From: Dichetophora obliterata
Lineage: Eukaryota; Arthropoda; Insecta; Diptera; Sciomyzidae
Assembly: GCA_963920525.1 (NCBI GenBank)
Contig: OY986437.1
Location: forward strand, 118,382,925 to 118,446,924
Length of the DNA: 64,000 nt
Direction: 5' to 3'
Shown: positions 46,990 through 57,696 of the stretch, in pieces
Numbering within the stretch: position 1 is the stretch's first letter
Layout: the number at the start of each line of letters is the position of its first letter
Translations under genes and position numbers: made by a program
The notes under the pieces: generated by a model
What the model was told of the DNA's origin: nothing
Seen by the model: only the letters and a program-made list of their open reading frames with translations
The model's database searches: none

Positions 46990-48660
46990 GCTGCCAAATA
47001 GCTATAATGCAAGTTAAACAAACGAGTTTGGCCACAATAAGAGAAAAACGGCATGAAATTGTACTAGTACGAAAAATGTGGTACCTCGTACGTGATAAAT
47101 AAAAACGTGTTCAAAAAGCTACGAAAGTACGTACTTATGCAACCTTGTCACTGACAACACTGATTCAGACTCTCTTACAAATGATGAAAAGCTCTCTTCT
47201 ACAATTTGTATCAGCTGTCAGTTGCTTGGCGAAATAATTATTTTAATGTATTTGTTCGGGAGTTGCAAAAATGCATTTCTTTAAATTCTGATGCATACAC
47301 CAAAGTGCCATAATTATCTTATAAACAAAATGAAAAGAGGCTCTTATAATTAAGTGAACTAAAGAATTGAGTTGTTAACCGAAAAATAAAAGCCATCAAA
47401 GTCTTGTACCTGAATATGTAAGTTTTTATTTATATTGGAAATGTTTGAAACTTGTTTAAACCCGTATGCTTCACTTGCTCCAGTACCTGCAGCTCAAGTC
47501 CACTTAATTCCATTAGACTTAAGAAGGAAACGGAATGTCTGCTTTATTAACTTGCAGCATTTCAATGGATATCGATTTTGTCTACGAAAGCTTTGATATT
47601 AAAATAGAATTAAGAGGTTTTTACCTTCAAAAGAATTTTCAAGTTCGACAGTGGAGCGACCTGTGTGCAACACTAATGGAAATGTGAACGGTTTTTGATG
47701 TGCAAATTTTAAGGGCCGTATTGTGCATTTTTGGATAACCAGCTGGTTAATTTTAGTTTCTGCCATGGGTTTCTGCAGTTTAAGATAACTAGTCAAATTT
47801 GACTTGGGCGCTGCGGTTTGATAATAGCTGCATTCAGTGGAAGGAACTGTTGTACAACTATCGGGCAGAATGCTATGCGCTTGTAGAACATGTTCCCTGA
47901 GCGGTCGCAATCTTATGCAGCAAAAATATTTTATGCTTCTTCGCTACCTGACCGCATTTTCGGATAGAATGCAGCCAATGTAGTCGTGAAGTACTTTTAA
48001 TATAAATAAAAATGCCCGAAGGAAAAATCGATTAATCTGATTGTTTTCGAGGTATCGAATTTTTAAAAAATTTCCTTTTTATAAGATCCTTTTCTTTTCT
48101 AAATGCACAACCGATATTGATGGTATCATTTTAAAGATAATAAGATAAGCTATAAGAAAAAATTTAAATAAACTAAATCCGTTAGTTATTTCACATTTTT
48201 TAGCTGCTTGTGTGTAAAAGTAAAATATTTGCTTAAAACCTCAATTCTCTCAAAAAGTATCGTTATAAGTATTATGAAAAAAAATTATTAAAGCCTCAAC
48301 ATTTATCTTTCATTTGGTATACAATGGCTGCGTTCTCGAAACTCATCATGTTGTCAACATATTGTAAGTAGCACTTTTCGCTACTTTGTGTGTCTTGTGA
48401 ACGGTGATTTGCATTTCTGTCATCACAGTTACAAATATTGACAAAAATTCCAATCATATCTTTAATTAAAAGAATGTTGATAAATTGTACTTTATTTTAC
48501 CTAATTTTGTGGTATTGGACGTTTTATACTTTCACTTCCAAAAGTCAAGCTTGCAATTGAAAAATGCAAGATGTTGAGTAAATGTAGCGGAAAAATAAAG
48601 CACCGCGAAAAATAGACAACATGTGTTGTGAGTAGCGGAAACTGATAAATGCCGTTCACA
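46990..48660. other. AT-rich sequence with an imperfect inverted repeat
   Basis: Around 48340-48665, TCTTGTGAACGG(T/C)ATTT-like and GTAGC(A/G)-rich blocks recur in inverted orientation, suggesting an old MITE whose ends I could not fix. No gene is seen; frames near 47599-47910 lack motifs. Confidence 0.35.
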
Positions 48661-48685
48661 AGACTTTTCCTCAACAGTTGCATAA

Positions 48686-49639
48686 ATAAATATAAAATAA
48701 ACTGGCCATTTCAGCCCTTGGAAGGACTTTGACCTAGCTTCTATTGATCAATTGTGTTGTGCGTGTTATTAAATGTTTGATCACAAATGACCGAGAACTG
48801 CACCTACGTGTTTTATGCAGGGACCATACCGGTTATGGTTTTTATCAAAAAAGTCGGATATTAACAGTTATCATTTAACTTTTATTTTTTCCAACAAAAA
48901 TACTAGTTATTTAATGCCTTTTATTTTTTCGGGCAAAAATAACTGTTACTTTTGACTTTTATTTTTTAGGTCAAAAATAACAGTTATTTTGTGCCTTTTA
49001 TTTTTTCGGTCAAAAATATCAGGCCATTTGAATTTTTTAAAGGCCACTCAGGTCATCAGCGCGCACATTTTGAGCTATAAAACTTTTTAGTTTTTAAAGT
49101 TTTTTATTCGGCCTTTGAAAAAATACAAATTGCCGGATATTTTTGACCGAAAAAATAAAAGGCACAAAATAACTGTTATTTTTGACTTAAAAAATAAAAG
49201 TCAAAAGTAACAGTTATTTTTGCCCGAAAAAATAAAAGGCAAAAAATAACAGTTAATATTAATTTTTATAGTAACAGCCAAACATTTAAAAGGCATTTAA
49301 TATTCGCGAAGCTGCTGCCATTACGATAATAATGGTATATTTAAAAAAGTCCTCCCGCCACTTTTTTGTTATGCCTTTTTCATGTGAAAATTGTAAAATA
49401 ACAGTTATTTTCGGTCCCTGGTTTTATGCCGACTCCGAACGGCTTATGTTCTCAAGAAGCTTTACATGGCAATTTTTTACTCTCTGAGGTTTGCCATTGT
49501 CTGCAGAGAGGTGACGACCGAACAGAAAAATTATTTCAATTGAAAAAACTTTTCTGTCTGAAGCTGGAATTGAACCCGGGCTACCGCAGTTCTTTAGCTT
49601 AGGGGCCACGCACTCTACCCACTAGGCTACGACCGCCAC
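48686..49639 (-). mobile_element. tRNA-derived SINE, copy 2, split by a hAT MITE
   Basis: The minus-strand head GGCGGTCGTAGCCTAGTGGG and B box GGTTCAATTCC match copy 1, and the body matches closely on both sides of the insertion at 48818-49420. The target duplication is CAACA(G/T)TTGCATAA at 48672-48685 and 49640-49653. Subtracting the insertion and its 8-bp duplicate leaves about 343 bp, near copy 1's 353 bp. Confidence 0.88.
48818..49420. mobile_element. hAT MITE inside SINE copy 2, 603 bp
   Basis: CAGGGACC and GGTCCCTG are the termini, and GTTTTATG is duplicated exactly at 48810-48817 and 49421-49428. The interior is a large imperfect hairpin built from repeated words such as AAAAATAAC(A/T)GTTATTTT and CCTTTTATTTTTTCGG. 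CAGGG ends and an 8-bp TSD are typical of hAT. It is non-coding. Confidence 0.88.
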
Positions 49640-49751
49640 CAACATTTGCATAACTTTTGTATAAAATTGAGTTTCGTCAAAGCAGCCAATGTATATGACT
49701 TTTTTGATTTTTTGTAGTGTTTCCTTCAAGATGAAATGATTTGCCCAAGAC

Positions 49752-49938
49752 CATGGTGTAAGAAACCAGGTGAACGCGACGTGAACGTCGTTTGCTAAAG
49801 CTATCAAACTTGTGAATGAGTGAAAGAGACAGAAAAGTTGATTTTGTATGGTTCGACAACTCAAGTGTTGGATTTTTAAATAAAAAAGTGTTGGAACAAA
49901 AATAAAAAATCACGTTCACCTTGTTTTCTTACGCCATG
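49752..49938. mobile_element. P-type MITE F: CATG ends, 187 bp
   Basis: CATGGTGTAAGAAACCAGGT and the inverse of CATGGCGTAAGAAAACAAGG, continuing GTGAACG, form the TIRs. The flanking CCCAAGAC and CCCAAGGC are an 8-bp TSD with one mismatch. It is non-coding. The CATG termini and TSD length match the P superfamily. Confidence 0.82.
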
Positions 49939-50034
49939 CCCAAGGCTCATTTATAAGGTTGGGGCACTTGAGAGCTAGCTCGGTCGAACTGTCAGAATGG
50001 GTGAAAAGAAAGCAAGAAAATGAATGCATAGAAC

Positions 50035-50249
50035 CATGGCAAAATTAGACAAGGTAGTGTTAGGGTGGAGAGCTGCTTACCGAAACTGTCAAAATGAAGT
50101 TGACATTTCATACAAAATCTGCAACCGATGAGAATGCAATATGAAAGCGAAAATTGCCAAAAATACCAAAATGGCTGAATTTGACAGTTATGGTCACTAA
50201 AAAAGAGAACACATTCAGCCCTAACACTACCTTGTCTAGTTCTACTATG
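50035..50249. mobile_element. P-type MITE A copy 1, 215 bp
   Basis: CATGGCAAAATTAGACAAGG and the inverse of CATAGTAGAACTAGACAAGG, both continuing TAGTGTTAGGG, form 31-bp TIRs. CATAGAAC is duplicated exactly at 50027-50034 and 50250-50257. It is non-coding and interrupts MITE B. Confidence 0.88.
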
Positions 50250-50703
50250 CATAGAACAAACAAAAGCACAATGACAGTTCAAGCAACGGCCGAAAAAGAG
50301 TGCATTTCTCTCAAGTGCCACAACCTTATAAATTAATCTTGGATTTGCTCTTGTACGGAATGTTGTTATTCCAAGCAGATTTACCTGAGTTGGTCTGCTT
50401 TATTACTCCATATTTCCTTATATTACCATTACAATCAGGGGCGTCACAAGGCATTTCGGAAGTACAGGCAAGACATAATTTTGGCACCCTTATCAAATTA
50501 TCGAAAAAATCCAAATATATTTTTAAACAATATCAATCATATTTTTTTAAAAAATATCAAACATATTTTTATTAAATCGCTTCAAATAAATGAACTTAAA
50601 AATAAATCGCCGAAACATGTTTTAGAAACATAAATAAAAACTAAAAACTCATTAAATTAAAATGGATAACAAAAAACCATAAAAAATTAGATCATAAATA
50701 TAA

Positions 50704-51330
50704 AGGGTGATTTTTTTTAAGCGTTTGGTTTTTGAAAATTGAAAAAACAGAAAATTTGAAGTAGTAAATGAAATAATTATTTGGAACGAACATCAATGCC
50801 TGTCATTTACTCTCTAAAGATTATTTCATGCAAATGTTGCCCGCGGCTACACCTGAGGTGATCCATCCGTAAGCTCCAATTGTGGCATACTTTTTTCAGC
50901 GTCACACCGGTAATACCGGCCGGTATCTCCCCAATGGCAGCTGTAATGTTGTCTTCCAGGGCTGCAACTGTGGCTGGCTTGTCCCTGTACACGAGAGACT
51001 TCACGTTTAGCCCCACAAAAAATAGTCTATGGGGTCAAACCACATGATCTTGGTGACCAATGGACTGCACCAAAAAGTGAGATTAATTGGTCACCAAACT
51101 CGCTTCTCAATAGGTCCATGGTATCGCGTGCCGCGTGGAATGCGGCACCATCTTGTTAAAACCACATGTCAACCAAGTCCAATTCTTCCATTTTTGGCAA
51201 AAAAAGTCGGTTATCATCGCACGGTATCTTGCTTCATTGACTGCAACGTTGGGATTTTCATTATTTTAGAAAAAGTACTGTCCAATGATGCCGCCGGCCC
51301 AAAAACCGCACCAAACGATGCATTTTTCAA
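50704..51330 (-). pseudogene. DD41D mariner transposase, C-terminal half
   Basis: On the minus strand, VWCGFWAGGIIGQYFF, then NEARYRAMITDFF, then MWFxQDGAAFHAARDTMDLL, then HWSPRSCGLTPxDYFLWG and finally TVAALEDNITAAIGEIPAGI are read in shifting frames with stops. Counting the gapped frame gives 41 residues between QQD and the Asp before YFLWG, so this is the same DD41D type as at 22.3 kb but a different subfamily. The end GGGTGATTTTTTTTAAGC at 50704 is the 3' terminus; the 5' half is missing. Confidence 0.8.
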
Positions 51331-51944
51331 GGTGAAAAAACAGTAAAGTTTCAACAGCTATGGCATTTTGATAAGAGTTTTAGTTTTTGTAATTTTTTTC
51401 ACAAAATAGCGAAAGACTATGCAACAGCACTCTATGCTATTTTTTGTTTTTGTTATAAGTGTTGTTTCAGAAAATATTTAAAAAACGCTTCATTGGAATT
51501 TATTTTAATTTGCATTTCTACGGTTTTTTTTATTGAAACAAGAAATAAAATAACATTTTTTTGAAAACTAAATTATGACAACTCTATTACTTTTCATCCG
51601 ATTTTTTATGTTTTGACAACTCGTTTTAAAGAACAATGACATTAAAAACGAAATGCATACCAGTTTTTTTAAAAAACTTTTTTCAAGAGATGTTTTTATT
51701 ACCATTTGATTAAATAGATCAAATATTAGGAAAAAATCTTGTAAATGGCTTCTCCATTTATTGGGCTATTGAGCGAGTTCTTAAAATTTATCAATTGCCA
51801 CAAAACTTTATAGGTCTTAGTTTTTTATCACATCGACTATTTTAAGCATATAGCGTCAACAATTTGAGCAAACATTTAATACTTAAAAAATACCTTTTTT
51901 AATATATCGATATCAAGAACTATCGATATTTTTATCGGGTTAAT

Positions 51945-51960
51945 CCTGGCTACGGGCCTG
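51945..51960 (+). repeat. Lone right end of the 60.6-kb hAT family
   Basis: CTGGCTACGGGCCTG is identical to the right terminus of the hAT element ending at 63497. No matching left end with a duplicate of TCACTGAC was found, so it is a truncated or rearranged copy. Confidence 0.5.
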
Positions 51961-52327
51961 TCACTGACCATAAATTTTGTTTTTAACATCACTTTCTGGA
52001 GCACATTTAAAAAAATTGAAGACACTTATCTTCTTTATCTCTTACCTCTTTTCTTTTCTTTTCTTTTTATGTGTCCTAGACTTAAAGTTCTATTATGTCT
52101 TAGACAACTTAATTTTCCTTTTTTACACATTGCAGCACAAAATTAAAAAAAAATTGCTAACTAAAGGCGCTTTTTCCGATAAGGGTTCTGCTAAGGGCGC
52201 CTTTTCCAATAATAAAAATTACAAGACAAACGTTTAAAGTAAAAATAAAATTATTTTCACAGTCAAAGTTTGATTAATTAGAGATGGTATTATTGCTATT
52301 GTAGTTGTCAAACAATGTAAGTAAGCG

Positions 52328-52543
52328 CATGGCAAAATTAGACAAGGTAGTGTTAAGGCGGAGAACCGGTGACCGAAACTGTCAAAAACGAAGTTGACAT
52401 TTCATACAAAATCTGCACCCAATCAGAATGCAATATGAAAGCAAACATTGGCAAAAATACCAAAATGGCTGAGTTTGACAGTTATGGTCACTAAGAAAGA
52501 GAACATATTCTGCTCTACCACTACCTTGTCTAGTTCTACTATG
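52328..52543. mobile_element. P-type MITE A copy 2, 216 bp
   Basis: It has the same ends as copy 1 (CATGGCAAAATTAGACAAGG; inverse of CATAGTAGAACTAGACAAGG) and a closely similar interior. AGTAAGCG is duplicated exactly at 52320-52327 and 52544-52551, fixing the TSD at 8 bp for this family. Confidence 0.9.
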
Positions 52544-52744
52544 AGTAAGCGTTGCAATTTTTAAGAGAAAGTACAATAAGTACTACTACGAATTTTGATA
52601 AGATATGAAAGAATACTTTGTGAAAGTTAAAATAGATAAAAAAACCTAAAAAAATTTTGATTTTGGTGCCCCTTAGCACTTAGAGCCACAGGCGTGGGTC
52701 TGCTTCGCCTGCCCCAAGGGACGCCCTTGATTACAATAAATAAC

Positions 52745-52880
52745 TGTGTTTAACGCAAAAAAGTAAAATATAAGGAAGTGGTGTAGTAGCACAAAAGTGC
52801 GGCATTTTCCATATTGGTGTTGGTTCGCACAAATACATGAACATTCAAACACGGTCGCATTTGGTTGCATCACAAAAAAG
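52745..52880 (+). repeat. Interspersed repeat K, copy 2
   Basis: AAAAAGTAAAATATAAGGAA, then GTGCGGCATTTTCCATATTG and TTGGTTCGCACAAATACA, match the copy at 39355 with about one difference in ten. Confidence 0.65.
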
Positions 52881-53640
52881 GTGGATATTTTTGAATGCTC
52901 CTATTATAAATTTTTTTATATATTTCTTGAAGCACAGAAACAGTATTTTAAGCACCATGTTGAAGCACCATTTGAAGCACATGTTTATATATTCTCCAGT
53001 TAAAAAATTTTAACAATCGCTGATTTGAAAGTATGTATTTTGAAAATTCCTTTAAAAAATTATTTACTATGTTTCTTTCAAAAAGAACTACATTTTCCCT
53101 TAATTGAACACCTGACCTGAAATAATAATGTATATTATACAAATGAATAAAATACTTTTTTTATATTATAGCAATTCAACTTGGATTTTATAGAACTGAT
53201 TTTATTCTGAAGAAAATATTTGATTTTTATATATTGAGATTTCAACAAAAGAATTCAATAAAAATATTTTAAAATAACTTTAAGTTAACAATTGCAATTA
53301 ATAAATTATCTTTATGGACCTCTTCAGCCACCACAATTCGGTGTTTTTTTTTATTTTGCTATAATTTTTGGTCTAAAGAAAAATGCGTTCAAGGGTCTAA
53401 ATACGACACTAATAAATGCTCTTAACAATGTAATTAAACCTTCTCATTTATTATGAGGTCCCGTTTTCTACTCAAATGTTTATTTGAGTTTTTTTTTCTT
53501 CAAAAAAGAAATCACAAGCCATTTGGACATAAAAAACTAATATTAGATATAACAAAAAAATAGTATTTAATAGGTTTCAACCTCCTAAAAAACCAATTTT
53601 TCAATCACTATTAATCTAACCTGGTCGGCCGGCTTGTTAT
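52881..53640. other. AT-rich sequence, no gene recognised
   Basis: No features could be supported. Confidence 0.4.
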
Positions 53641-53674
53641 TTGCTAGTAAAAACGCGTACTGCAAAATGAGTAT

Positions 53675-53855
53675 ATTATTGTTGTCACTCCGTTTGTAAC
53701 ACCGATAAGGAGGCGTGGCAGATATAGAAAAGTATAAATATTCTTGATCAGCATCACCTCCTGAGTCGATTTAGCAAAATCCATTAGTCTCTATGTTAGT
53801 CTGCGATCACGATAACAGCCGTTATTTTAGAGTTATCGTAACAACGTTCAAAATA
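53675..53855 (-). repeat. DINE/Helentron-like repeat, copy 3
   Basis: The blocks GTTGTCACTCCGTTTGTAAC, AAGGAGGCGTGGCAGATATA, TATTCTTGATCAGCATCACC and AGTCTGCGATCACGATAACA align with 4.77 kb and, inverted, with 26.6-26.79 kb. Confidence 0.5.
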
Positions 53856-54021
53856 TAAGTTTTTTATTCAAAAATAGAGAAAAGTTCGAAAATGAGGCAA
53901 ATCGGAAAAAACACTTCTGCCTCCCATTCACAGTGGCTTTACCAAAACCGTAAAATCTTTTTAAATTCCACAAAAAACTAATTGAATAACTTAAAATTTT
54001 GCACATAAGCTTTAATATACA

Positions 54022-54308
54022 CTACTAGCTGAACCCGGTGTGCTTCGCTACCCCCCTCTTTATAAAATAAAATTAAAAGTATTTATATATTTACAAAAAT
54101 TTATGTATTTTTAAATTAAATTAAATTTTAATTTAATTATTGCAATGCTTCTCCCCTTTTTTTGTTGTAAACCAATTAGAATTCAGCACTGAACCGCGTG
54201 TAATTTGCTTCATGCTCCCCCTTTTTATTTTTAGACCAATCAAAAAGCAGCAATTACACAATCAGCTGTTTCGCAGTTAGTTGTGGAAGAATGAGAATGG
54301 GGTTACTC
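54022..54308 (+). repeat. ACTAGCTGAACCCGG repeat, left end, cut by a P element
   Basis: The ACTAGCTGAACCCGGTGTGC start is the inverse of the endings at 41736 and 43066. The block near 54258 (CAATCAGCTGTTTCGCAGTTAG...GAATGGGGTTACTCC) recurs at 55770-55820 beyond the P element (AATCAGCTGTTTTGCAGAAAG...GAATGGGGCTACCCC). The P element therefore landed in a locally repeated sequence. Confidence 0.55.
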
Positions 54309-55727
54309 CATGAACCAAGAAATAAAGATCATGCAAAGAAAAGAGCCGCCATATTGTAAACAAAAACAGCTGATAGGTCTGACGTCATCGGTCACAAAAT
54401 CTTTTGTTTACGATTAGTGATTGGATGTTGAATGTTATTTGCTAAAATTTTAAAGAGTTATCATATAAATGTAATGTGTTTTTATACTAAAACGAAGTGT
54501 GCTGTAGCGACATGCATTAATTGCAACAGCAAAAAAAAAAAACAAATACGTTGGTTTCTACCGTTTCCCCAAGGCAAAAATTGCTTGTAAGCAATGGGAG
54601 ATTTTTTGTCGGCTAAATGTCGACACTGCAATGGCAAGAATCTGTGGAGATCATTTTCTGCCTGAAGACTTCGAAAGAAGGGTCCAAGTTCAAATGGGTA
54701 AGTACTTCTACATTTCCACGTAAATATTCTTTTAAAAAATGTTACGATAGGTTTTGGCAAAGCTATGCGCTTAAAGCCGGGCGCTGTCCCAACAGTTATG
54801 ACCAAGGAGGTGCAACCAGCAAATGCAGAACGATGTCAGCGAATTTTAAAGCGCGAAAACAAATAAATCGTAAGTGCTCTGCTTCAGGAGTCGTTGGTCA
54901 TGGAGAAGTTTTTCCTGTAGAGGAAATAGAAAAACTAAACAGGGACGCTTCTATTTCTAACCGCTCTTCAGAGCAGTTACTTCAAGCGAAAATACGGCAG
55001 CTATATTCGCAAGTGTAAGTAAAATTTAACAATTTTATGAATTCAATATTTTTAATCTTTTTCTTGGAGTGAACAGCGGTTTGGAAAACCTTGCGTGATA
55101 CATCTGCCACAAATTGCACAAAGACGTTCCGAACATAAGGCTGGAAGAAGAAGCGGCAGCATCACTTAGTTAGGTATATCATTTAAGCGAAGGCGGTTCG
55201 CCAAGCCAACGGAAGAGCTCATGGTGCATATGACTGAGTTGGAAAAAGTGTTCAACGACGTAAATGGCGACGGGCTGCTAATAAGCAAAAATTATTTGCA
55301 GACGCACATTACTAGTGCAGAGCGTGTTATTTGTGACAACAAAATAAAGAAAATGTTTTACCGCGCACGAATGTTTTTTAAAATAAGATTATTAAATAAA
55401 GAAATTGTGAACAATTCGATACAGAGGAAAAGAAAATTGAACAAAACAGTTCAATAATAAAAACAAAGTGAACATCCAATTTTGTATTCTATTTATTTGC
55501 AGTTTTTCTTTTTACAGCGTTCTTTACATTTAGTTACTGCATGGAAATATAAACAAACAAAGTATTCAAACACTTTTTCGCGAATTAAACTTATTAATTT
55601 TATAATTTTTTACTTTTATCCGAGTTTTCACATGTTTTGCATGCAAAACATATGCAAATTGACAGTTTTATAGCATGCACTTTTTTCTCGCACTGCTCTT
55701 TGCGTGATCTTCTCTTATTGGTTCATG
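54309..55727 (+). mobile_element. Internally deleted P-like element, 1.42 kb
   Basis: CATGAACCAAGAAATAAAGA + TCATGCAAAGA at the left and the inverse of CATGAACCAATAAGAGAAGA + TCACGCAAAGA at the right are 31-bp TIRs, the P element length. GGGTTACTC flanks both ends exactly (54300-54308, 55728-55736). The interior keeps only the N- and C-terminal parts of the transposase gene. It is a different P subfamily from the one at 11.66 kb. Confidence 0.88.
54474..55457 (+). pseudogene. P element transposase remnant (THAP start and C-terminus only)
   Basis: Exon 1 begins KCAVATCINCNS, then slips frame in a 12-A run (54531-54542) and continues YRFPKAKIACKQWEIFC and ICGDHFLPEDFERRVQVQMG, followed by a GT donor at about 54698. 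This is a C2CH THAP finger with C-x-x-H at ICGDH. Exon 2 resumes with GFGKAMRLKPGAVPTVMTKE (GAVPT motif) from about 54752. The coiled coil and the whole catalytic core are deleted. From about 55080 the C-terminus follows (GLENLA-stop-YICHKLHKDVPN, then DGLLISKNYLQTHITSAERV, ending RKRKLNKTVQ), closely parallel to the C-terminus of the 11.8-kb transposase. Two in-frame stops and a frameshift confirm it is dead. Confidence 0.87.
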
Positions 55728-55859
55728 GGGTTACTCCACTCTCTATTTTAATTAACACATATTACAAAATCAGCTGTTTTGCAGAAAGTTGTCGGAGAAA
55801 GAGAATGGGGCTACCCCACTATTTTAATTATTATGTATTTTAAATTTGAGGTAAAGGCG

Positions 55860-57405
55860 TAAATAAACGTAGTAAAAAAGTAGGTGCAGAAGTGTGCATG
55901 GTTGGAAAATATTATCATGTTATAAGTATTCCTGAGTCAAAGCTGCACGCTGTGAAAATTTAAGATCGGTTAACAGGTCCAGCCTCCAATATATCGCAAA
56001 CAAAGGGGCGTGCTCCGCTCACTTTTCTTTTGGTACGTATTTCTATTCATGCCAATACCATATATAGCAAATACTGCCGCCGTTGGTCAAAAAATGCCCA
56101 AGATATGACGATTTTAAATTTTGGGTTATATGGGCGAGGCCATGCCCCTTTGTCCACTCACAACTTTATATAGTTAAGAATTTATTATTTCGTAAGAATA
56201 TCCTATTGTGAAAATTTAATGAAGATCGGTCCAGTAGTTAAGACTATATTGCGATTTTAATTTTCCTGAAAAGAGGCGTAGTCCCACCCAATTTTCTCCT
56301 GGTACGTATTCCTAATTATGCCAGTACCATATGTACCAAATATCATCGACGTAGGTCAAAAAATGCCCCAAATATGGCGATTTAAATTTTTGGATTGTAT
56401 GCACGGTGCCACGCCCCTTTGTCCAATAAAAACTTCATATAGCCTATTATTCCTTCCAGAGTCATAGTAACATGCTGTGAAAGTTTCAGCTTTAATGGCT
56501 GCAAACATAGCTCCCGTTTGGTGAAATAGTATTTATTACTACGGCAGCCAATCAGAAGCGTACTTAATTAGTGAAATAAATTGCCATATACATAACTTTA
56601 ATTGTAAGTATGTCAATGATATGGTAAGCGTTATAACACGCGTTGGCTATCGCACCTAATGTTTCACTTGAAGGAAAAGTAGTGCAATATTAATATTAAA
56701 ATTTAATTGTGATAATAATTAAAAAAAAAAATAACAATAAAAAAATTATTTTATAATGTTTTTGTACATCAACACTTTTTAAAGACACCAAATATATACC
56801 GTATTGAAAGCAGATTATTTATAATTAAAGTAAAATGGGGCGAAAAAGGGGGATTTGGTAATAAAAAAATCTATGGCTACCTTACCTGTAGATAAAAAGT
56901 ATATAAAACTTTAGGTAAATATATATTACAAAAAAAGTATTTTGTATAGCAAACATTGTTAGTGGTATAAGTAAGTATCTGAATTAAAAAAGGGGGCGGT
57001 GAAGTGGGCGTGGTTCATAGTAATATGGCGACGTTAACAGTAATAAGAGCAATATACTACCAAAAAAAAATAATCCGTAGGAAGGAACAAATTTGTACAG
57101 AGAAAAAAAAGTTTAAAACTTAAATTTGGCGTGAAAAGGGGTGTGAAAGGGGGCGTGGCGTAAAAAATGTTTATTTCTACCTCGCCTGGAGTATAATGTG
57201 TATACAATTTGAAGTAAATCTGTTAAAAACTATATGGGAGCAATTACATAATTTTAAAAAGTGGGCGTGGTCGAAAAAGTACCCTATTAATCATGCCAGA
57301 GTCCCAGTTAAATGCTGTGAAAATTTCAGGAAGATCGGTCCAGAGGTTTGGTCTCCTATAAGGTACAAACAAACAAACAAATAAACAAACACACATTTCA
57401 TTTTA
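55860..57405. repeat. Monomeric repeat block 3 (AAGATCGGTCCAG units)
   Basis: Diverged units of roughly 300 bp share GCTGTGAAAATTT(A/C)A, AAGATCGGTCCAG(T/A), TGGTACGTATT(C/T)CTA and GCCA(A/G)TACCATAT. The block ends AGGTACAAACAAACAAACAAA and TTTTATATA just before the Tc1-like element. It resembles ubiquitous fly repeats of unknown class, possibly related to the ACTAGCTGAACCCGG repeat that starts at 54022. Confidence 0.6.
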
Positions 57406-57696
57406 TATACAGTGGTGGTCACGAATTTAGCACACACTGTATTAGTAGCTCTAATTTGAAATTTTTTACATCTTAGCTTGAGATGTAATCAAATATTTTT
57501 GTTGAGTATTATTTATAAAGTTAACTCTATGTACCGTTAGTTGGTTTCTTAGTTATTCTTAAATTTTCTGACATATTTCAAGTAGTATGAATCAATGTGG
57601 CTTAAATGCTGGACACGAATTTAGCACAGGTTAGAATTACTATTCCATATCGTATTTTATTTTCATTAATTAAACTTTACTAGTAAGATATACTAA

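Larger units (their letters stand above)
49746..50341. mobile_element. MITE B copy 2, containing MITE F and MITE A
   Basis: It begins CAAG and ends ATCTTG like copy 1 at 38233, with flanks GATTTGCC (49738-49745) and GATTTGCT (50342-50349) as an 8-bp TSD with one mismatch. MITE F (49752-49938) sits six bases inside its left end and MITE A (50035-50249) in its middle. Removing both insertions with one TSD each leaves 178 bp, exactly the length of copy 1. Confidence 0.88.
50436..52729. mobile_element. hAT element with nested mariner and MITE, 2.29 kb
   Basis: CAGGGGCGTC at the left and GACGCCCTTG at the right are inverted termini. ATTACAAT is duplicated exactly at 50428-50435 and 52730-52737. 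No hAT transposase is recognisable, so it is non-autonomous or gutted. It contains a DD41D mariner fragment (about 50704-51330), a MITE A copy (52328-52543) and a lone hAT-type right end (to 51960). Confidence 0.82.
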
